This document shows positions 38,841 through 52,954 of a DNA stretch of 64,000 nt, piece after piece. The notes beneath the pieces are model-generated. The model made no database searches and had not been told where the DNA came from. It saw nothing but the letters and a program-made list of their open reading frames with translations. The position numbers and the translations under genes are program-made. The first letter of the stretch is position 1; each line of letters begins with the position of its first letter. This stretch comes from Clusia tigrina (taxonomy: Eukaryota > Arthropoda > Insecta > Diptera > Clusiidae), in assembly GCA_920105625.2 (NCBI GenBank), contig OV050031.1, positions 82,779,995 through 82,843,994 of the forward strand, written 5' to 3'.

Positions 38841-40784
38841 ACGCTTACAAAGACGCTGACGGAGGCTGCGACGCCGAATGAGACGCCGACTGAGGCAGAT
38901 AGGGGTAAATATAGGCATAGAGAAGGCAGCAGACCCCCAAATGGACAGCGGCAGCTGAGACGCTTTCAGAGACGCTGACAGAGGCTGCGACGCCGACTGA
39001 GACACCGACTGAGGCAGATAGGGGTAGATATAGGCATATAGATGGCAGCAGACCCCCCATTCGACAGTGGCAACTACTGAGACGCCTACAGAGACGCTGA
39101 CAGAGGCTGCGACGCCGACTGAGACGCCGACTGAGGCAGAAAGGGGTAAATATAGGCATAGAGAAAGTAGCAGCCCCCCCATCGACAGAGGCAGCGACTG
39201 AGACGCCTACAGAAACGCTGACAAAGGCTGCGACGCCGACTGAGACGCTGACTGAGGGAGATAGGGGTAGATATAGGCATAGAGAAGGCAGCAGACCCCT
39301 CAATCGACAGCGGCAGCGACTGAGAAGGCAACAGGCCCCCAATCGCGTGCGGCAACGACTTAGACGCCTACAGAGATGCTGACAGAGGCTGCGACGCCGA
39401 CTGAGACGCCGACTGATGCAGATAGGGGTAGATATAGGCACAAAGAAGGTAGCAGACACCCCCAATCGACAGCGGCAGCGACTGAGAAGCCTGCAAAGAT
39501 TCTGACAGAGGCTGCGACGCCGACTGAGGCCAATATGGGTAGATATAGGCTTAGAGAAGGCAGCAGACCCCTCAATCGACAGCGGCAGCGACTGAGACGC
39601 CTACACAGACGCTTACAGAGGCTGCGACGCCGAGTGAGGCAGATAGGGGTAGAAATACGCATAGAGAAGGTAGTAGACCCTCCAATCGACAGCGGCAGCG
39701 ACTGAGACTCCTACAAAAACGCTGACAGAGGCTGCCATGCCGACTGAGGCAGATAGGGGTGGATATACGCATACAGAAGGTAGCTGACCCCCCAATCGAC
39801 AGCGGCAGCGACTGAGACGCCTTCAGAGACGCTGACAGAGGCTGCGACGCCGACAGAGACGCCGACTGAGGGAGATAGGGGTAGATATAGGCATAGAGAA
39901 GGCAGCAGACCCCTCAATCGACAGCGGCAGCGACTGAGACGCCTGCACAGACGCTTACAGAGGCTGCGATGCCGAGTGAGGCAGATAGGGGTAGATATAC
40001 GCATAGAGAAGGTAGCATACCCTCCAATCGACAGCGGCAGCGACTGAGACTCCTACAGAAACGCTGACAGAGGCTGCGACGCCGACTGAGGCAGATAGGG
40101 GTGGATATAGGCATAAAGATGGCAACAGGCCCCCAATCGAAAGCGGCAACGAATGAGACGCCGACTGAGACGCCTGACAGAGGGTGCGACACCGACTGAG
40201 ACGCCGACTGAGGTAGATAGGGTAAATATAAGCATAGAGAAGGCAGCAGACTCCCCAATCGACAGCGGCAGCGACTGAGACGCCTGCAGAGACGCTTGCA
40301 GAGGCTGCGACGCCGACTGAGGCAGATAGGGGTAGATATAGGCATAGAGAAGGTAACAGACCCCCCAATCGACAGCGGCAGCGACTGAGAACGCAACAGG
40401 CCCCCAATCGAGTGCGGCAACGACTTAGACGCCTACAGAGATGCTGACAGAGGCTGCGACGCCGACTGAGACGCCGACAGATAGGGGTAGATATAGGCAC
40501 ATAGGGGTAGATATAGGCACAAAGAAGGCAGCAGACACCCCCAATCGACAGCGGCAGCGACTGAGAAGCCTGCAAAGATTCTGACAGAGGCTGCGACGCC
40601 GACTGAGGTCGATATGGGTAGATATAGGCATAGAGAAGGCAGCAGATCACCCAATCGACAGCGGCAGCGACTGAGACGCCTACATAAACGCTGACAGAGG
40701 CTGCGACGCCAACTGAGGCAGATGGGGGTGGATATAGGCATAGAGAAGGCAACAGGCCCCCAATCGACAGCGGCAACGACTGAG
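38841..40784 (+). repeat. Block I, copy 2 (1944 bp)
   Basis: This copy has only one TAAATATAAGC monomer (about 40222) where copies 1 and 3 have two, so one monomer of about 121 bp is missing. Otherwise it tracks copy 1 closely, including the GATAGGGGTAGATATAGGCAC duplication. Confidence 0.9.
40481..40520 (+). repeat. 20-bp internal duplication, copy 4 of 6
   Basis: The same doubled 20-mer is present, 1944 bp after the previous copy, within block I copy 2. Confidence 0.95.
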
Positions 40785-42717
40785 ACGCTTACAAAGACGC
40801 TGACGGAGGCTGCGACGCCGAATGAGACGCCGACTGAGGCAGATAGGGGTAAATATAGGCATAGAGAAGGCAGCAGACCCCCAAATGGACAGCGGCAGCT
40901 GAGACGCTTTCAGAGACGCTGACAGAGGCTGCGACGCCGACTGAGACACCGACTGAGGCAGATAGGGGTAGATATAGGCATAAAGAAAGTAGCAGACCCC
41001 CCCATCGACAGAGGCAGCGACTGAGACGCCTACAGAAACGCTGACAAAGGCTGCGACGCCGACTGAGACGCTGACTGAGGGAGATAGGGGTAGATATAGG
41101 CATAGAGAAGGCAGCAGACCCCTCAATCGACAGCGGCAGCGACTGAGAAGGCAACAGGCCCCCAATCGCGTGCGGCAACGACTTAGACGCCTACAGAGAT
41201 GCTGACAGAGGCTGCGACGCCGACTGAGACGCCGACTGATGCAGATAGGGGTAGATATAGGCACAAAGAAGGTAGCAGACACCCCCAATCGACAGCGGCA
41301 GCGACTGAGAAGCCTGCAAAGATTCTGACAGAGGCTGCGACGCCGACTGAGGCCGATATGGGTAGATATAGGCTTAGAGAAGGCAGCAGACCCCTCAATC
41401 GACAGCGGCAGCGACTGAGACGCCTACACAGACGCTTACAGAGGCTGCGACGCCGAGTGAGGCAGATAGGGGTAGAAATACGCATAGAGAAGGTAGTAGA
41501 CCCTCCAATCGACAGCGGCAGCGACTGAGACTCCTACAAAAACGCTGACAGAGGCTGCCATGCCGACTGAGGCAGATAGGGGTGGATATACGCATACAGA
41601 AGGTAGCTGACCCCCCAATCGACAGCGGCAGCGACTGAGACGCCTACAGAGACGCTGACAGAGGCTGCGACGCCGACAGAGACGCCGACTGAGGGAGATA
41701 GGGGTAGATATAGGCATAGAGAAGGCAGCAGACCCCTCAATCGACAGCGGCAGCGACTGAGGCGCCTGCACAGACGCTTACAGAGGCTGCGATGCCGAGT
41801 GAGGCAGATAGGGGTAGATATACGCATAGAGAAGGTAGCATACCCTCCAATCGACAGCGGCAGCGACTGAGACTCCTACAGAAACGCTGACAGAGGCTGC
41901 GACGCCGACTGAGGCATATAGGGGTGGATATAGGCATAAAGATGGCAACAGGCCCCCAATCGAAAGCGGCAACGAATGAGACGCCGACTGAGACGCCTGA
42001 CAGAGGGTGCGACACCGACTGAGACGCCGACTGAGGTAGATAGGGTAAATATAAGCATAGAGAAGGCAGCAGACCCCCCAATCGACAGCGGCAGCGACTG
42101 AGACGCCTTCAGAGACGCTGACCGAGGCTGCGACACCGACTGAGACGCCGACTGAGGTAGATAGGGTAAATATAAGCATAGAGAAGGCAGCAGACTCCCC
42201 AATCGACAGCGGCAGCGACTGAGACGCCTGCAGAGACGCTTGCAGAGGCTGCGACGCCGACTGAGGCAGATAGGGGTAGATATAGGCATAGAGAAGGTAA
42301 CAGACCCCCCAATCGACAGCGGCAGCGACTGAGAACGCAACAGGCCCCCAATCGAGAGCGGCAACGACTAAGACGCCTACAGAGATGCTGACAGAGGCTG
42401 CGACGCCGACTGAGACGCCGACAGATAGGGGTAGATATAGGCACATAGGGGTAGATATAGGCACAAAGAAGGCAGCAGACACCCCCAATCGACAGCGGCA
42501 GCGACTGAGAAGCCTGCAAAGATTCTGACAGAGGCTGCGACGCCGACTGAGGTCGATATGGGTAGATATAGGCATAGAGAAGGCAGCAGACCACCCAATC
42601 GACAGCGGCAGCGACTGAGACGCCTACAGAAACGCTGACAGAGGCTGCGACGCCAACTGAGGCAGATGGGGGTGGATATAGGCATAGAGAAGGCAACAGG
42701 CCCCCAATCGACAGCGG
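40785..42717 (+). repeat. Block I, copy 3
   Basis: This copy has both TAAATATAAGC monomers (42046 and 42167) but has lost a different one: at 40960-40990 GGCATA joins directly to AAGAAAGTAGCAG, where copy 2 has an intervening GGCATATAGATGG/CATTCGACAG unit. Confidence 0.9.
42425..42464 (+). repeat. 20-bp internal duplication, copy 5 of 6
   Basis: The same doubled 20-mer is present, again 1944 bp after the previous copy, within block I copy 3. Confidence 0.95.
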
Positions 42718-44003
42718 CAGCGACTGAGACGCCTACAGAGACGCTGACAGAGGCTGCGACGCCGACTGAGGCAGATAGTGGTGGATATAGGCATAGAGAA
42801 GGCAACAGGCCCCCAATCGACAGCGGCAGCGACTGAGGCACCTACAGAAATACTGACAAAGGCTGCGACGCCGACTGAGACGCCGACTGAGGCAGATAGG
42901 GGTAGATATAGGCATAGAGAAGGCAGCAGACCCCTCAATCGACAGCGGTAGCGACTGAGACTCCTTCAGAGACGCTGACAGAGGCTGCGACGCCGACTGA
43001 GGCAGATAGTGGTGGATATAGGCATAGAGAAGGCAACAGGCCCCCAATTGACAGCGGCAGCGACTGAGGCGCCTACAGAAATACTGACAAAGGCTGCGAC
43101 GCCGACTGAGACGCCGACTGAGGCAGAAATGGGTAGATATGGGCATAGAGAAGGCAGCAGACCCCTCAATCGACAGCGGCAGCGACTGAGACGCCTACAC
43201 AGACGCTTACAGAGGCTGCGACGCCGAGTGAGGCAGATAGGGGTAGATATACGCATAGAGAATGTAGCAGACCCCCCAATCGACAGCGGCAGCGACAGAG
43301 TCGCCTTCAGAGACGCTGACAGAGGCTGCGACGCCGACTGAGGCAGATAGGGGTAGATATAGGCATAGAGAAGGCAGCAGACCCCTCAATCGACAGCGGC
43401 AGCGACTGAGACGCCTACAGAGACGCTGACAGAGGCTGCGACGCCGACTGAGACGCCGACTGATGCAGATAAGGGTAGATATAGGCATAGAGAAGGCAGC
43501 AGACCCCCCAATCGACAGCGGCAGCTGAGACGCTTTCAGAGACGCTGACAGAGGCTGCGACGCCGACTGAGACGCTTACTGAGGCAGATAGGGGTAGATA
43601 TAGGCATATAGATGGCAGCAGACCCCCCCATTCGACAGTGGCAACTACTGAGACGCCTACAGAGACGCTGACAGAGGCTGCGACGCCGACTGAGGCAGAA
43701 AGGGGTAAATATAGGCATAGAGAAGGCAGCAGACCCCCTAAGCGACAGCGGCAGCTGAGACGCTTTCAAAGACGCTGACAGAGGCTGCGACGCCGACTGA
43801 GACGCCGACTGAGGGAGATAGGGGTAGATATAGGTATAGAGACGGCAGCAGACCCCTCAATCGACAGCGGCAGCGACTGAGACGCCTACACAGACGCTGA
43901 CAGAGGCTGCGATGCCGAGTGAGGCAGATAGGGGTAGATATACGCATAGAGAAGGTAGTAGACCCTCCAATCGACAGCGGCAACGACTGAGACTCCTACA
44001 GAG
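42718..44003 (+). repeat. Satellite between blocks I and J
   Basis: This region starts with a doubled dimer of 231 bp marked by GCAGATAGTGGTGGATATAGG at 42771 and 43002. It then contains monomers with the four-base deletion CGGCAGCTGAG. No unique sequence is seen. Confidence 0.84.
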
Positions 44004-45005
44004 ACGCTGACAAAGGCTGCGACGCCGACTGAGACGCTGACTGAGGCAGATAGGAGTAGATATAGGCATATAGAAGGCAGGAGACCCCCCAATCGACAGC
44101 GGCAGCGACTGAGAAGCCTACAAAGATTCTGACAGAGGCTGCGACGCCGACTGAGGCAAATAGGGGTAGATATACGCATAGAGAAGTTAGTAGACCCTCC
44201 AATCGACAGCGGCAACGACTGAGACTCCTACATAAACGCTGACAGAGGCTGCCACGCCGACTGAGGCAGATAGGGGTAGATATACGCATAGAGAAGGTAG
44301 CAGACCCCCCAATCGACAGCGGCAGCGACTGAGACGCCTTCAGAGACGCTGACAGAGGCTGCGACGCCGACTGAGGGAGATAGGGGTAGATATAGGCATA
44401 GAGAAGGCAGCAGACCCCTCAATCGACAGCGGCAGCGACTGAGACGCCTACACAGACGCTTACAGAGGCTGCGATGCCGAGTGAGGCAGATAGGGGTAGA
44501 TATACGCATAGAGAAGGTAGCATACCCTCCAATCGACAGCGGCAGCGACTGAGACTCCTACAGAAACGCTGACAGACGCTGCGACGCCGACTGAGGCAGA
44601 TAGGGGTGGATATAGGCATAGAGATGGCAACAGGCCCCCAATCGAAAGCGGCAACGAATGAGACGCCGACTGAGACGCCTGACAGAGGGTGCGACACCGA
44701 CTGAGACGCCGACTAAGGTAGATAGGGTAAATATAAGCATAGAGAAGGCAGCAGACCCCCTAAGCGACAGCGGCAGCTGAGACGCTTTCAAAGACGCTGA
44801 CAGAGGCTGCGACGCCGACTGAGACGCCGACTGAGGGAGATAGGGGTAGATATAGGCATAGAGACGGCAGCAGACCCCTCAATCGACAGCGGCAGCGCCT
44901 GAGACGCCTACACAGACGCTTACAGAGGCTGCGATGCCGAGTGAGGCAGATAGGGGTAGATATACGCATAGAGAAGGTAGCATACCCTCCAATCGACAGC
45001 GGCAG
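44004..45005 (+). repeat. Block J, copy 1
   Basis: This block matches 54740-55741 at offset 10736. Shared variants include AGAAGTTAGTAGACCC, GACTCNTACATAAACGC and CCCCCTAAGCGACAGCGGC. Confidence 0.88.
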
Positions 45006-46582
45006 TGACTGAGACGCCTTCAGAGACGCTGACCGAGGCTGTGACGAAGACTGAGATGCCGACTGAGGCAGATAAGGGTACATATAGGCATAGAGAAGGC
45101 AGCAGACCCCCCAATCGACAGCGGCAGCGACTGAGACGCCTACAAAGACGCTGACGGAGGCTGCGACGCCGACTGAGACGCCGACTGAGGCATATAGGGG
45201 TAAATATAGGCATAGAGAAGGCAGCAGACCCCCCAATCGACAGCGGCAGCTGAGACGCTTTCAAAGACGCTGACAGAGGCTGCGACGCCGACTGAGACGC
45301 CGACTGAGGCAGATAGGGGTAGATATAGGCATATAGATGGCAGCAGACCCCCCCATTCGACAGTGGCAACTACTGAGACGCCTACAGAGAAGCTGACAGA
45401 GGCTGCGACGCCGACTGAGACGCCGACTGAGGCAGAAATGGGTAAATATAGGCATAGAGAAGGCAGCAGATCCCCCAATCGACAGCGGCAGCGACTGAGA
45501 CGCTTTCAGAGACGCTGACAGAGGCTGCGACGCCGACTGAGGCAGATGGAAGTAGATATAGGCATAAAGAAGGCAGCAGACACCCCCAATCGACAGTGCT
45601 AGCGACTGAGACGCCTAAAAATATTCTAACAGAGGCTGCGACGCCGACTGAGGTAGATACGGGTGGATATAGGCATAGGGAAGGCAGCAGACCCCTCAAT
45701 CGACAGCGGCAGCGACTGAGACGCCTACAGAGATGCTAACAGAGGCTGCGACGCCGACTGAGATGCCGACTGAGGCAGATAGGGGTAGATATAGGCATAT
45801 AGATGGCAGCAGACCCCCCCAATCGACAGCGGCAGCGAGTAATACGCCTACAGATACTATGACAGAGGCTGCGAATGAGACGCCGACTGAGGCAGATAGG
45901 GGTGGATATAGGCATGGAGAAGGCAGAAAAGCAGTCAATCGACAGCGGCAGCGACTGTGACGCCTACAGAGACGCTGACAGAGGCTGCGACGCCGACTGA
46001 GACGCCGACTGATGCAGATAATGGTAGATATAGGCATAGAGAAGGCAGGAGACTCCCCAATCTACAGCGGCAGCGACTGAGACGCCTACAGAGATGGTTA
46101 CAGAGGCTGCGACGCAGACTGAGGCAGATAGGGGTAGATATAGGCATAGAGAACGCAGCAGACCACCCAATCGACAGCGGCAGCGACTGAGACGCCTACA
46201 GAAACGCTGACAGAGGCTGCGACGCCAACTGAGGCAGATGGGGGTGGATATAGGCATAGAGAAGGCAACAGGCCCCCAATCGACAGCGGCAGCGACTGAG
46301 GCGCCTACGGAAATGCTGAAAAAGGCTGCGGCTGCGACTCCGACTGAGACGCCGATTGAGGCAGATAGGGGTAGATATAGGCATAGAGAAGGCAGCAGAC
46401 CCCCCAATCGACAGCGGTAGCGACTGAGACTCCTTCAGAGACGCTGACAGAGGCTGCGACTCCGACTAAGGCAGATAGGGGTGGATATAGGCATAGGGAA
46501 GGCAACAGGCCCCCAATCGACAGCGGCAGCGACTGAGGCGCCCACAGAAATACTGACAAAGGCTGCGACGCCGACTGAGGCA
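44424..46582 (+). repeat. Block K, copy 1 (2204-bp period)
   Basis: The first part (44424-45005) recurs at 46628-47209 and the last part (45698-46582) at 47195-48079. About 45005-45698 is absent from copy 2. The unit includes the six-base duplication GCTGCG x2 at 46325-46336. Confidence 0.88.
45395..46020 (+). repeat. Block M, copy 1
   Basis: This stretch recurs at about 55764-56390 (offset 10369), with the partner's C tract longer by two. It lies within block K copy 1, so the mosaic is layered. Confidence 0.85.
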
Positions 46583-46627
46583 GATAGGGGTAGATATAGG
46601 CATAGAGAAGGCAGCAGACCCCTCAAT

Positions 46628-48079
46628 CGACAGCAGCAGCGACTGAGACGCCTACACAGACGCTTACAGAGGCTGCGATGCCGAGTGAGGCAGATAGGGG
46701 TAGATATACGCATAGAGAAGGTAGCATACCCTCCAATCGACAGCGGCAGCGACTGAGACTCCTACAGAAACGCTGACAGACGCTGCGACGCCGACTGAGG
46801 CAGATAGGGGTGGATATAGGCATAGAGATGGCAACAGGCCCTCAATCGAAAGCGGCAACGAATGAGACGCCGACTGAGACGCCTGACAGAGGGTGCGACA
46901 CCGACTGAGACGCCGACTAAGGTAGATAGGGTAAATATAAGCATAGAGAAGGCAGCAGACCCCCTAAGCGACAGCGGCAGCTGAGACGCTTTCAAAGACG
47001 CTGACAGAGGCTGCGACGCCGACTGAGACGCCGACTGAGGGAGATAGGGGTAGATATAGGCATAGAGATGGCAGCAGACCCCTCAATCGACAGCGGCAGC
47101 GACTGAGACGCCTACACAGACGCTTACAGAGGCTGCGATGCCGAGTGAGGCAGATAGGGGTAGATATACGCATAGAGAAGGTAGCATACCCTCCAATCGA
47201 CAGCGGCAGCGACTGAGACGCCTACAGAGATGCTAACAGAGGCTGCGACGCCGACTGAGATGCCGACTGAGGCAGATAGGGGTAGATATAGGCATATAGA
47301 TGGCAGCAGACCCCCGCAATCGACAGCGGCAGCGACTAAGACGCCTACAGATACTATGACAGAGGCTGCGAATGAGACGCCGACTGAGGCAGATAGGGGT
47401 GGATATAGGCATGGAGAAGGCAGAAAAGCAGTCAATCGACAGCGGCAGCGACTGTGACGCCTACAGAGACGCTGACAGAGGCTGCGACGCCGACTGAGAC
47501 GCCGACTGATGCAGATAATGGTAGATATAGGCATAGAGAAGGCAGGAGACTCCCCAATCTACAGCGGCAGCGACTGAGACGCCTACAGAGATGGTTACAG
47601 AGGCTGCGACGCAGACTGAGGCAGATAGGGGTAGATATAGGCATAGAGAACGCAGCAGACCACCCAATCGACAGCGGCAGCGACTGAGACGTCTACAGAA
47701 ACGCTGACAGAGGCTGCGACGCCAACTGAGGCAGATGGGGGTGGATATAGGCATAGAGAAGGCAACAGGCCCCCAATCGACAGCGGCAGCGACTGAGGCG
47801 CCTACGGAAATGCTGACAAAGGCTGCGGCTGCGACTCCGACTGAGACGCCGATTGAGGCAGATAGGGGTAGATATAGGCATAGAGAAGGCAGCAGACCCC
47901 CCAATCGACAGCGGTAGCGACTGAGACTCCTTCAGAGACGCTGACAGAGGCTGCGACGCCGACTGAGGCAGATAGGGGTGGATATAGGCATAGGGAAGGC
48001 AACAGGCCCCCAATCGACAGCGGCAGCGACTGAGGCGCCTACAGAAATACTGACAAAGGCTGCGACGCCGACTGAGACG
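46628..48079 (+). repeat. Block K, copy 2 with internal loss of about 0.7 kb
   Basis: This is the second copy of 44424-46582. It retains the GCTGCG x2 duplication at 47822-47833 and the AAAAGCAGTCAATCG variant. Confidence 0.88.
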
Positions 48080-50020
48080 CCGAATAAGGCAGAAATGGGT
48101 AGATATGGGCATAGAGAAGGCAGCAGACCCCTCAATCGACAGCGACAGCGACTGAGACGCCTACACAGACGCTTACAGAGGCTGCGACGCCAAGTGAGGC
48201 AGATAGGGGTAGATATACGCATAGAGAATGTAGCAGACCCCCCAATCGACAGCGGCAGCAACAGAGTCGCCTTCAGAGACGCTGACAGAGGCTGCGACGC
48301 CGACTGAGGCAGATAGGGGTAGATATAGGCATAGAGAAGGCAGCAGACCCCTCAATCGACAGCGGCAGCGACTGAGACGCCTACAGAGACGCTGACAGAG
48401 GCTGCGACGCCGACTGAGACGCCGACTGATGCAGATAAGGGTAGATATAGGCATAGAGAAGGCAGCAGACCCCCCAATCTACAGCGGCAGCGACTGAGAC
48501 GCCTACAGAGATGGTTACAGAGGCTGCGACGCCGACTGAGGCAGATAGGGGTATATAAACGCAAAAAGAAGGTAGCAGACCCCCCAATGGACAGCGGCAG
48601 CGACTGAGACTCCTATAGAAAGGCTGACGACGCTGACTGAAGCAGATAGGGCTGGATATAGGCATAGAGAAGGCAACAGGCCCCCAATCGACAGCGGCAA
48701 CGACTGAGACGCTTACAAAGACGCTGACGGAGGCTGCGACGTCGACTGAGACGCCGACTGACGCAGATAGGGGTAAATATAGGCATAGAGAAGGCAGCAG
48801 ACCCCCCAATCGACAGCGGCAGCTGAGACGCTTTCAGAGACGCTGACAGAGGCTGCGACGCCGACTGAGACGCCGACTGAGGCAGAAAGGGGTAAATATA
48901 GGCATAGAGAAAGTAGCAGACCCCCCCCATCGACAGAGGCAGCGACTGAGACGCCTACAGAAACGCTGACAAAGGCTGCGACGCCGACTGAGACGCTGAC
49001 TGAGGGAGATAGGGGTAGATATAGGCATAGAGAAGGCAGCAGACCCCTCAATCGACAGCGGCAGCGACTGAGAAGGCAACAGGCCCCCAATCGAGTGCGG
49101 CAACGACTTAGACGCCTACAGAGATGCTGACAGAGGCTGCGACGCCGACTGATGCAGATAGGGGTAGATATAGGCACAAAGAAGGCAGCAGACACCCCCA
49201 ATCGACAGCGGCAGCGACTGAGAAGCCTGCAAAGATTCTGACAGAGGCTGCGACGCCGACTGAGACCGATATGGGTAGATATAGGCATAGAGAAGGCAGC
49301 AGACCCCTCAATTGACAGCGGCAGCGACTGAGACGCCTACACAGACGCTTACAGAGGCTGCGACGCCGAGCGAGGCAGATTGGGGTAGAAATACGCATAG
49401 AGAAGGTAGTAGACCCTCCAATCAACAGCGGCAGCGACTGAGACTCCTACAAAAACGCTGACAGAGGCTGCCATGCCGACTGAGGCAGATAGGGGTAGAT
49501 ATACGCATACAGAAGGTAGCTGACCCCCCAATCGACAGCGGCAGCGACTGAGACGCCTTCAGAGACGCTGACAGAGGCTGCGACGCCGACAGAGACGCCG
49601 ACTGAGGGAGATAGGGGTAGATATAGGCATAGAGAAGGCAGCAGACCCCTCAATCGACAGCGGCAGCGACTGAGACGCCTACACAGACGCTTACAGAGGC
49701 TGCGATGCCGAGTGAGGCAGATAGGGGTAGATATACGCATAGAGAAGGTAGCATACCCTCCAATCGACAGCGGCAGCGACTGAGACTCCTACAGAAACGC
49801 TGACAGAGGCTGCGACGCCGACTGAGGCAGATAGGGGTGGATATAGGCATAAAGATGGCAACAGGCCCCCAATCGATAGCGGCAACGAATGAGACGCCGA
49901 CTGAGACGCCTGACAGAGGGTGCGACACCGACTGAGACGCCGACTGAGGTAGATAGGGTAAATATAAGCATAGAGAAGGCAGCAGACCCCCCAATCGACA
50001 GCGGCAGCGACTGAGACGCC
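47445..50020 (+). repeat. Block L, copy 1
   Basis: This block matches 50496-52954 at offset 3051, dropping to 3045 after the 6-bp GCTGCG duplication. It continues at 2922 after one monomer lost from copy 2 near 51882, then 2934. Two tandem units of about 3 kb result, and 35.5-38.1 kb is a third relative. Confidence 0.9.
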
Positions 50021-50495
50021 TACAGAGACGCTTACAGAGGCTGCGACGCCGACTGAGGCAGATATCGGTAGATATAGGCATAGAGAAGGTAGCAGACCCC
50101 CCAATCGACAGCGGCAGCGACTGAGAAGGCAACAGGCCCCCAATCGAGTGCGGCAACGACTAAGACGAATACAGTGATGCTGACAGAGGCTGCGACGCCG
50201 ACCGAGACGCCGACTGATGCAGATAGGGGTCGATATAGGCACAAAGAAGGCAGCAGACACCCATAATCGACAGCGGCAGCGACTGAGAAGCCTACACAGA
50301 CGCTTACAGAAGCTGCGACGAAGAGTGAGGCAGATAGGGGTAGATATACGCATAGAGAATGTAGCAGACCCCCCAATCGACAGCGGCAGCGACAGAGTCG
50401 CCTTCAGAGACGCTGACAGAGGCTGCGACGCCGACTGAGGCAGATAGGGGTAGATATAGGCATAGAGAAGGCAGCAGACCCCTCAATCGACAGCG

Positions 50496-52954
50496 GCAGC
50501 GACTGAGACGCCTACAGAGACGCTGACAGAGGCTGCGACGCCGACTGAGACGCCGACTGATGCAGATAATGGTAGATATAGGCATAGAGAAGGCAGGAGA
50601 CTCCCCAATCTACAGCGGCAGCGACTGAGACGCCTACAGAGATGGTTACAGAGGCTGCGACGCAGACTGAGGCAGATAGGGGTAGATATAGGCATAGAGA
50701 ACGCAGCAGGCCACCCAATCGACAGCGGCAGCGACTGAGACGCCTACAGAAACGCCGACAGAGGCTGCGACGCCAACTGAGGCAGATGGGGGTGGATATA
50801 GGCATAGAGAAGGCAACAGGCCCCCAATCGACAGCGGCAGCGACTGAGGCGCCTACGGAAATGCTGACAAAGGCTGCGACTCCGACTGAGACGCCGATTG
50901 AGGCAGATAGGGGTAGATATAGGCATAGAGAAGGCAGCAGACCCCCCAATCGACAGCGGTAGCGACTGAGACTCCTTCAGAGACGCTGACAGAGGCTGCG
51001 ACGCCGACTGAGGCATATAGGGGTGGATATAGGCATAGGGAAGGCAACAGGCCCCCAATCGACAGCGGCAGCGACTGAGGCGCCTACAGAAATACTGACA
51101 AAGGCTGCGACGCCGACTGAGACGCCGAATAAAGCAGAAATGGGTAGATATGGGCATAGAGAAGGCAGCAGACCCCTCAATCGACAGCGACAGCGACTGA
51201 GACGCCTACACAGACGCTTACAGAGGCTGCGACGCCGAGTGAGGCAGATAGGGGTAGATATACGCATAGAGAATGTAGCAGACCCCCTAATCGACAGCGG
51301 CAGCGACAGAGTCGCCTTCAGAGACGCTGACCGAGGCTGCGACGCCGACTGAGGCAGATAGGGGTAGATATAGGCATAGAGAAGGCAGCAGACCCCTCAA
51401 TCGACAGCGGCAGCGACTGAGATGCCTACAGAGACGCTGACAGAGGCTGCGACGCCGACTGAGACGCCGACTGATGCAGATAAGGGTAGATATAGGCATA
51501 GAGAAGGCAGCAGACCCCCCAATCTACAGCGGCAGCGACTGAGACGCCTACAGAGATGGTTACAGAGGCTGCGACGCCGACTGAGGCAGATAGGGGTATA
51601 TAAATGCAAAAAGAAGGTAGCAGACCCCCCAATGGACAGCGGCAGCGACTGAGACTCCTATAGAAAGGCTGACGACGCCGACTGAAGCAGATAGGGCTGG
51701 ATATAGGCATAGAGAAGGCAACAGGCCCCCAATCGACAGCGGCAACGACTGAGACGCTTACAAAGACGCTGACGGAGGCTGCGACGCCGACTGAGACGCC
51801 GACTGAGGCAGATAGGGGTAAATATAGGCATAGAGAAGGCAGCAGACCCCCCAATCGACAGCGGCAGCTGAGACGCTTTCAGAAACGCTGACAAAGGCTG
51901 CGACGCCGACTGAGACGCTGACTGAGGGAGATAGGGGTAGATATAGGCATATTGAAGGCAGCAGACCCCTCAATCGACAGCGGCAGCGAATGAGAAGGCA
52001 ACAGGCCCCCAATCGCGTGCGGCAACGACTTAGACGCCTACAGAGATGCTGACAGAGGCTGCGACGCCGACTGAGACGCCGACTGATGCAGATAGGGGTA
52101 GATATAGGCACAAAGAAATTAGCAGACACCCCCAATCGACAGCGGCAGCGACTGAGAAGCCTGCAAAGATTCTGACAGAGGCTGCGACGCCGACTGAGGC
52201 CGATATGGGTAGATATAGGCTTAGAGAAGGCAGCAGACCCCTCAATCGACAGCGGCAGCGACTGAGACGCCTACACAGACGCTTACAGAGGCTGCGACGC
52301 CGAGTGAGGCAGATAGGGGTAGAAATACGCATAGAGAAGGTAGTATACCCTCCAATCGACAGCGGCAGCGACTGAGACTCCTACAAAAACGCTGACAGAG
52401 GCTGCCATGCCGACTGAGGCAGATAGGGGTAGATATACGCATACAGAAGGTAGCTGACCCCCCAATCGACAGCGGCAGCGACTGAGACGCCTTCAGAGAC
52501 GCTGACAGAGGCTGCGACGCCGACAGAGACGCCGACTGAGGGAGATAGGGGTAGATATAGGCATAGAGAAGGCAGCAGACCCCTCAATCGACAGCGGCAG
52601 CGACTGAGACGCCTACACAGACGCTTACAGAGGCTGCGATGCCGAGTGAGGCAGATAGGGGTAGATATACGCATAGAGAAGGTAGCATACCCTCCAATCG
52701 ACAGCGGCAGCGACTGAGACTCCTACAGAAACGCTGACAGAGGCTGCGACGCCGACTGAGGCAGATAGGGGTGGATATAGGCATAAAGATGGCAACAGGC
52801 CCCCAATCGAAAGCGGCAACGAATGAGACGCCGACTGAGACGCCTGACAGAGGGTGCGACACCGACTGAGACGCCGACTGAGGTAGATAGGGTAAATATA
52901 GGCATAGAGAAGGCAGCAGACCCCCCAATCGACAGCGGCAGCGACTGAGACGCC
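50496..52954 (+). repeat. Block L, copy 2
   Basis: This is the second copy of 47445-50020. It overlaps block H copy 2, so the same stretch takes part in both a tandem and a 15-kb-distant duplication. Confidence 0.9.
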
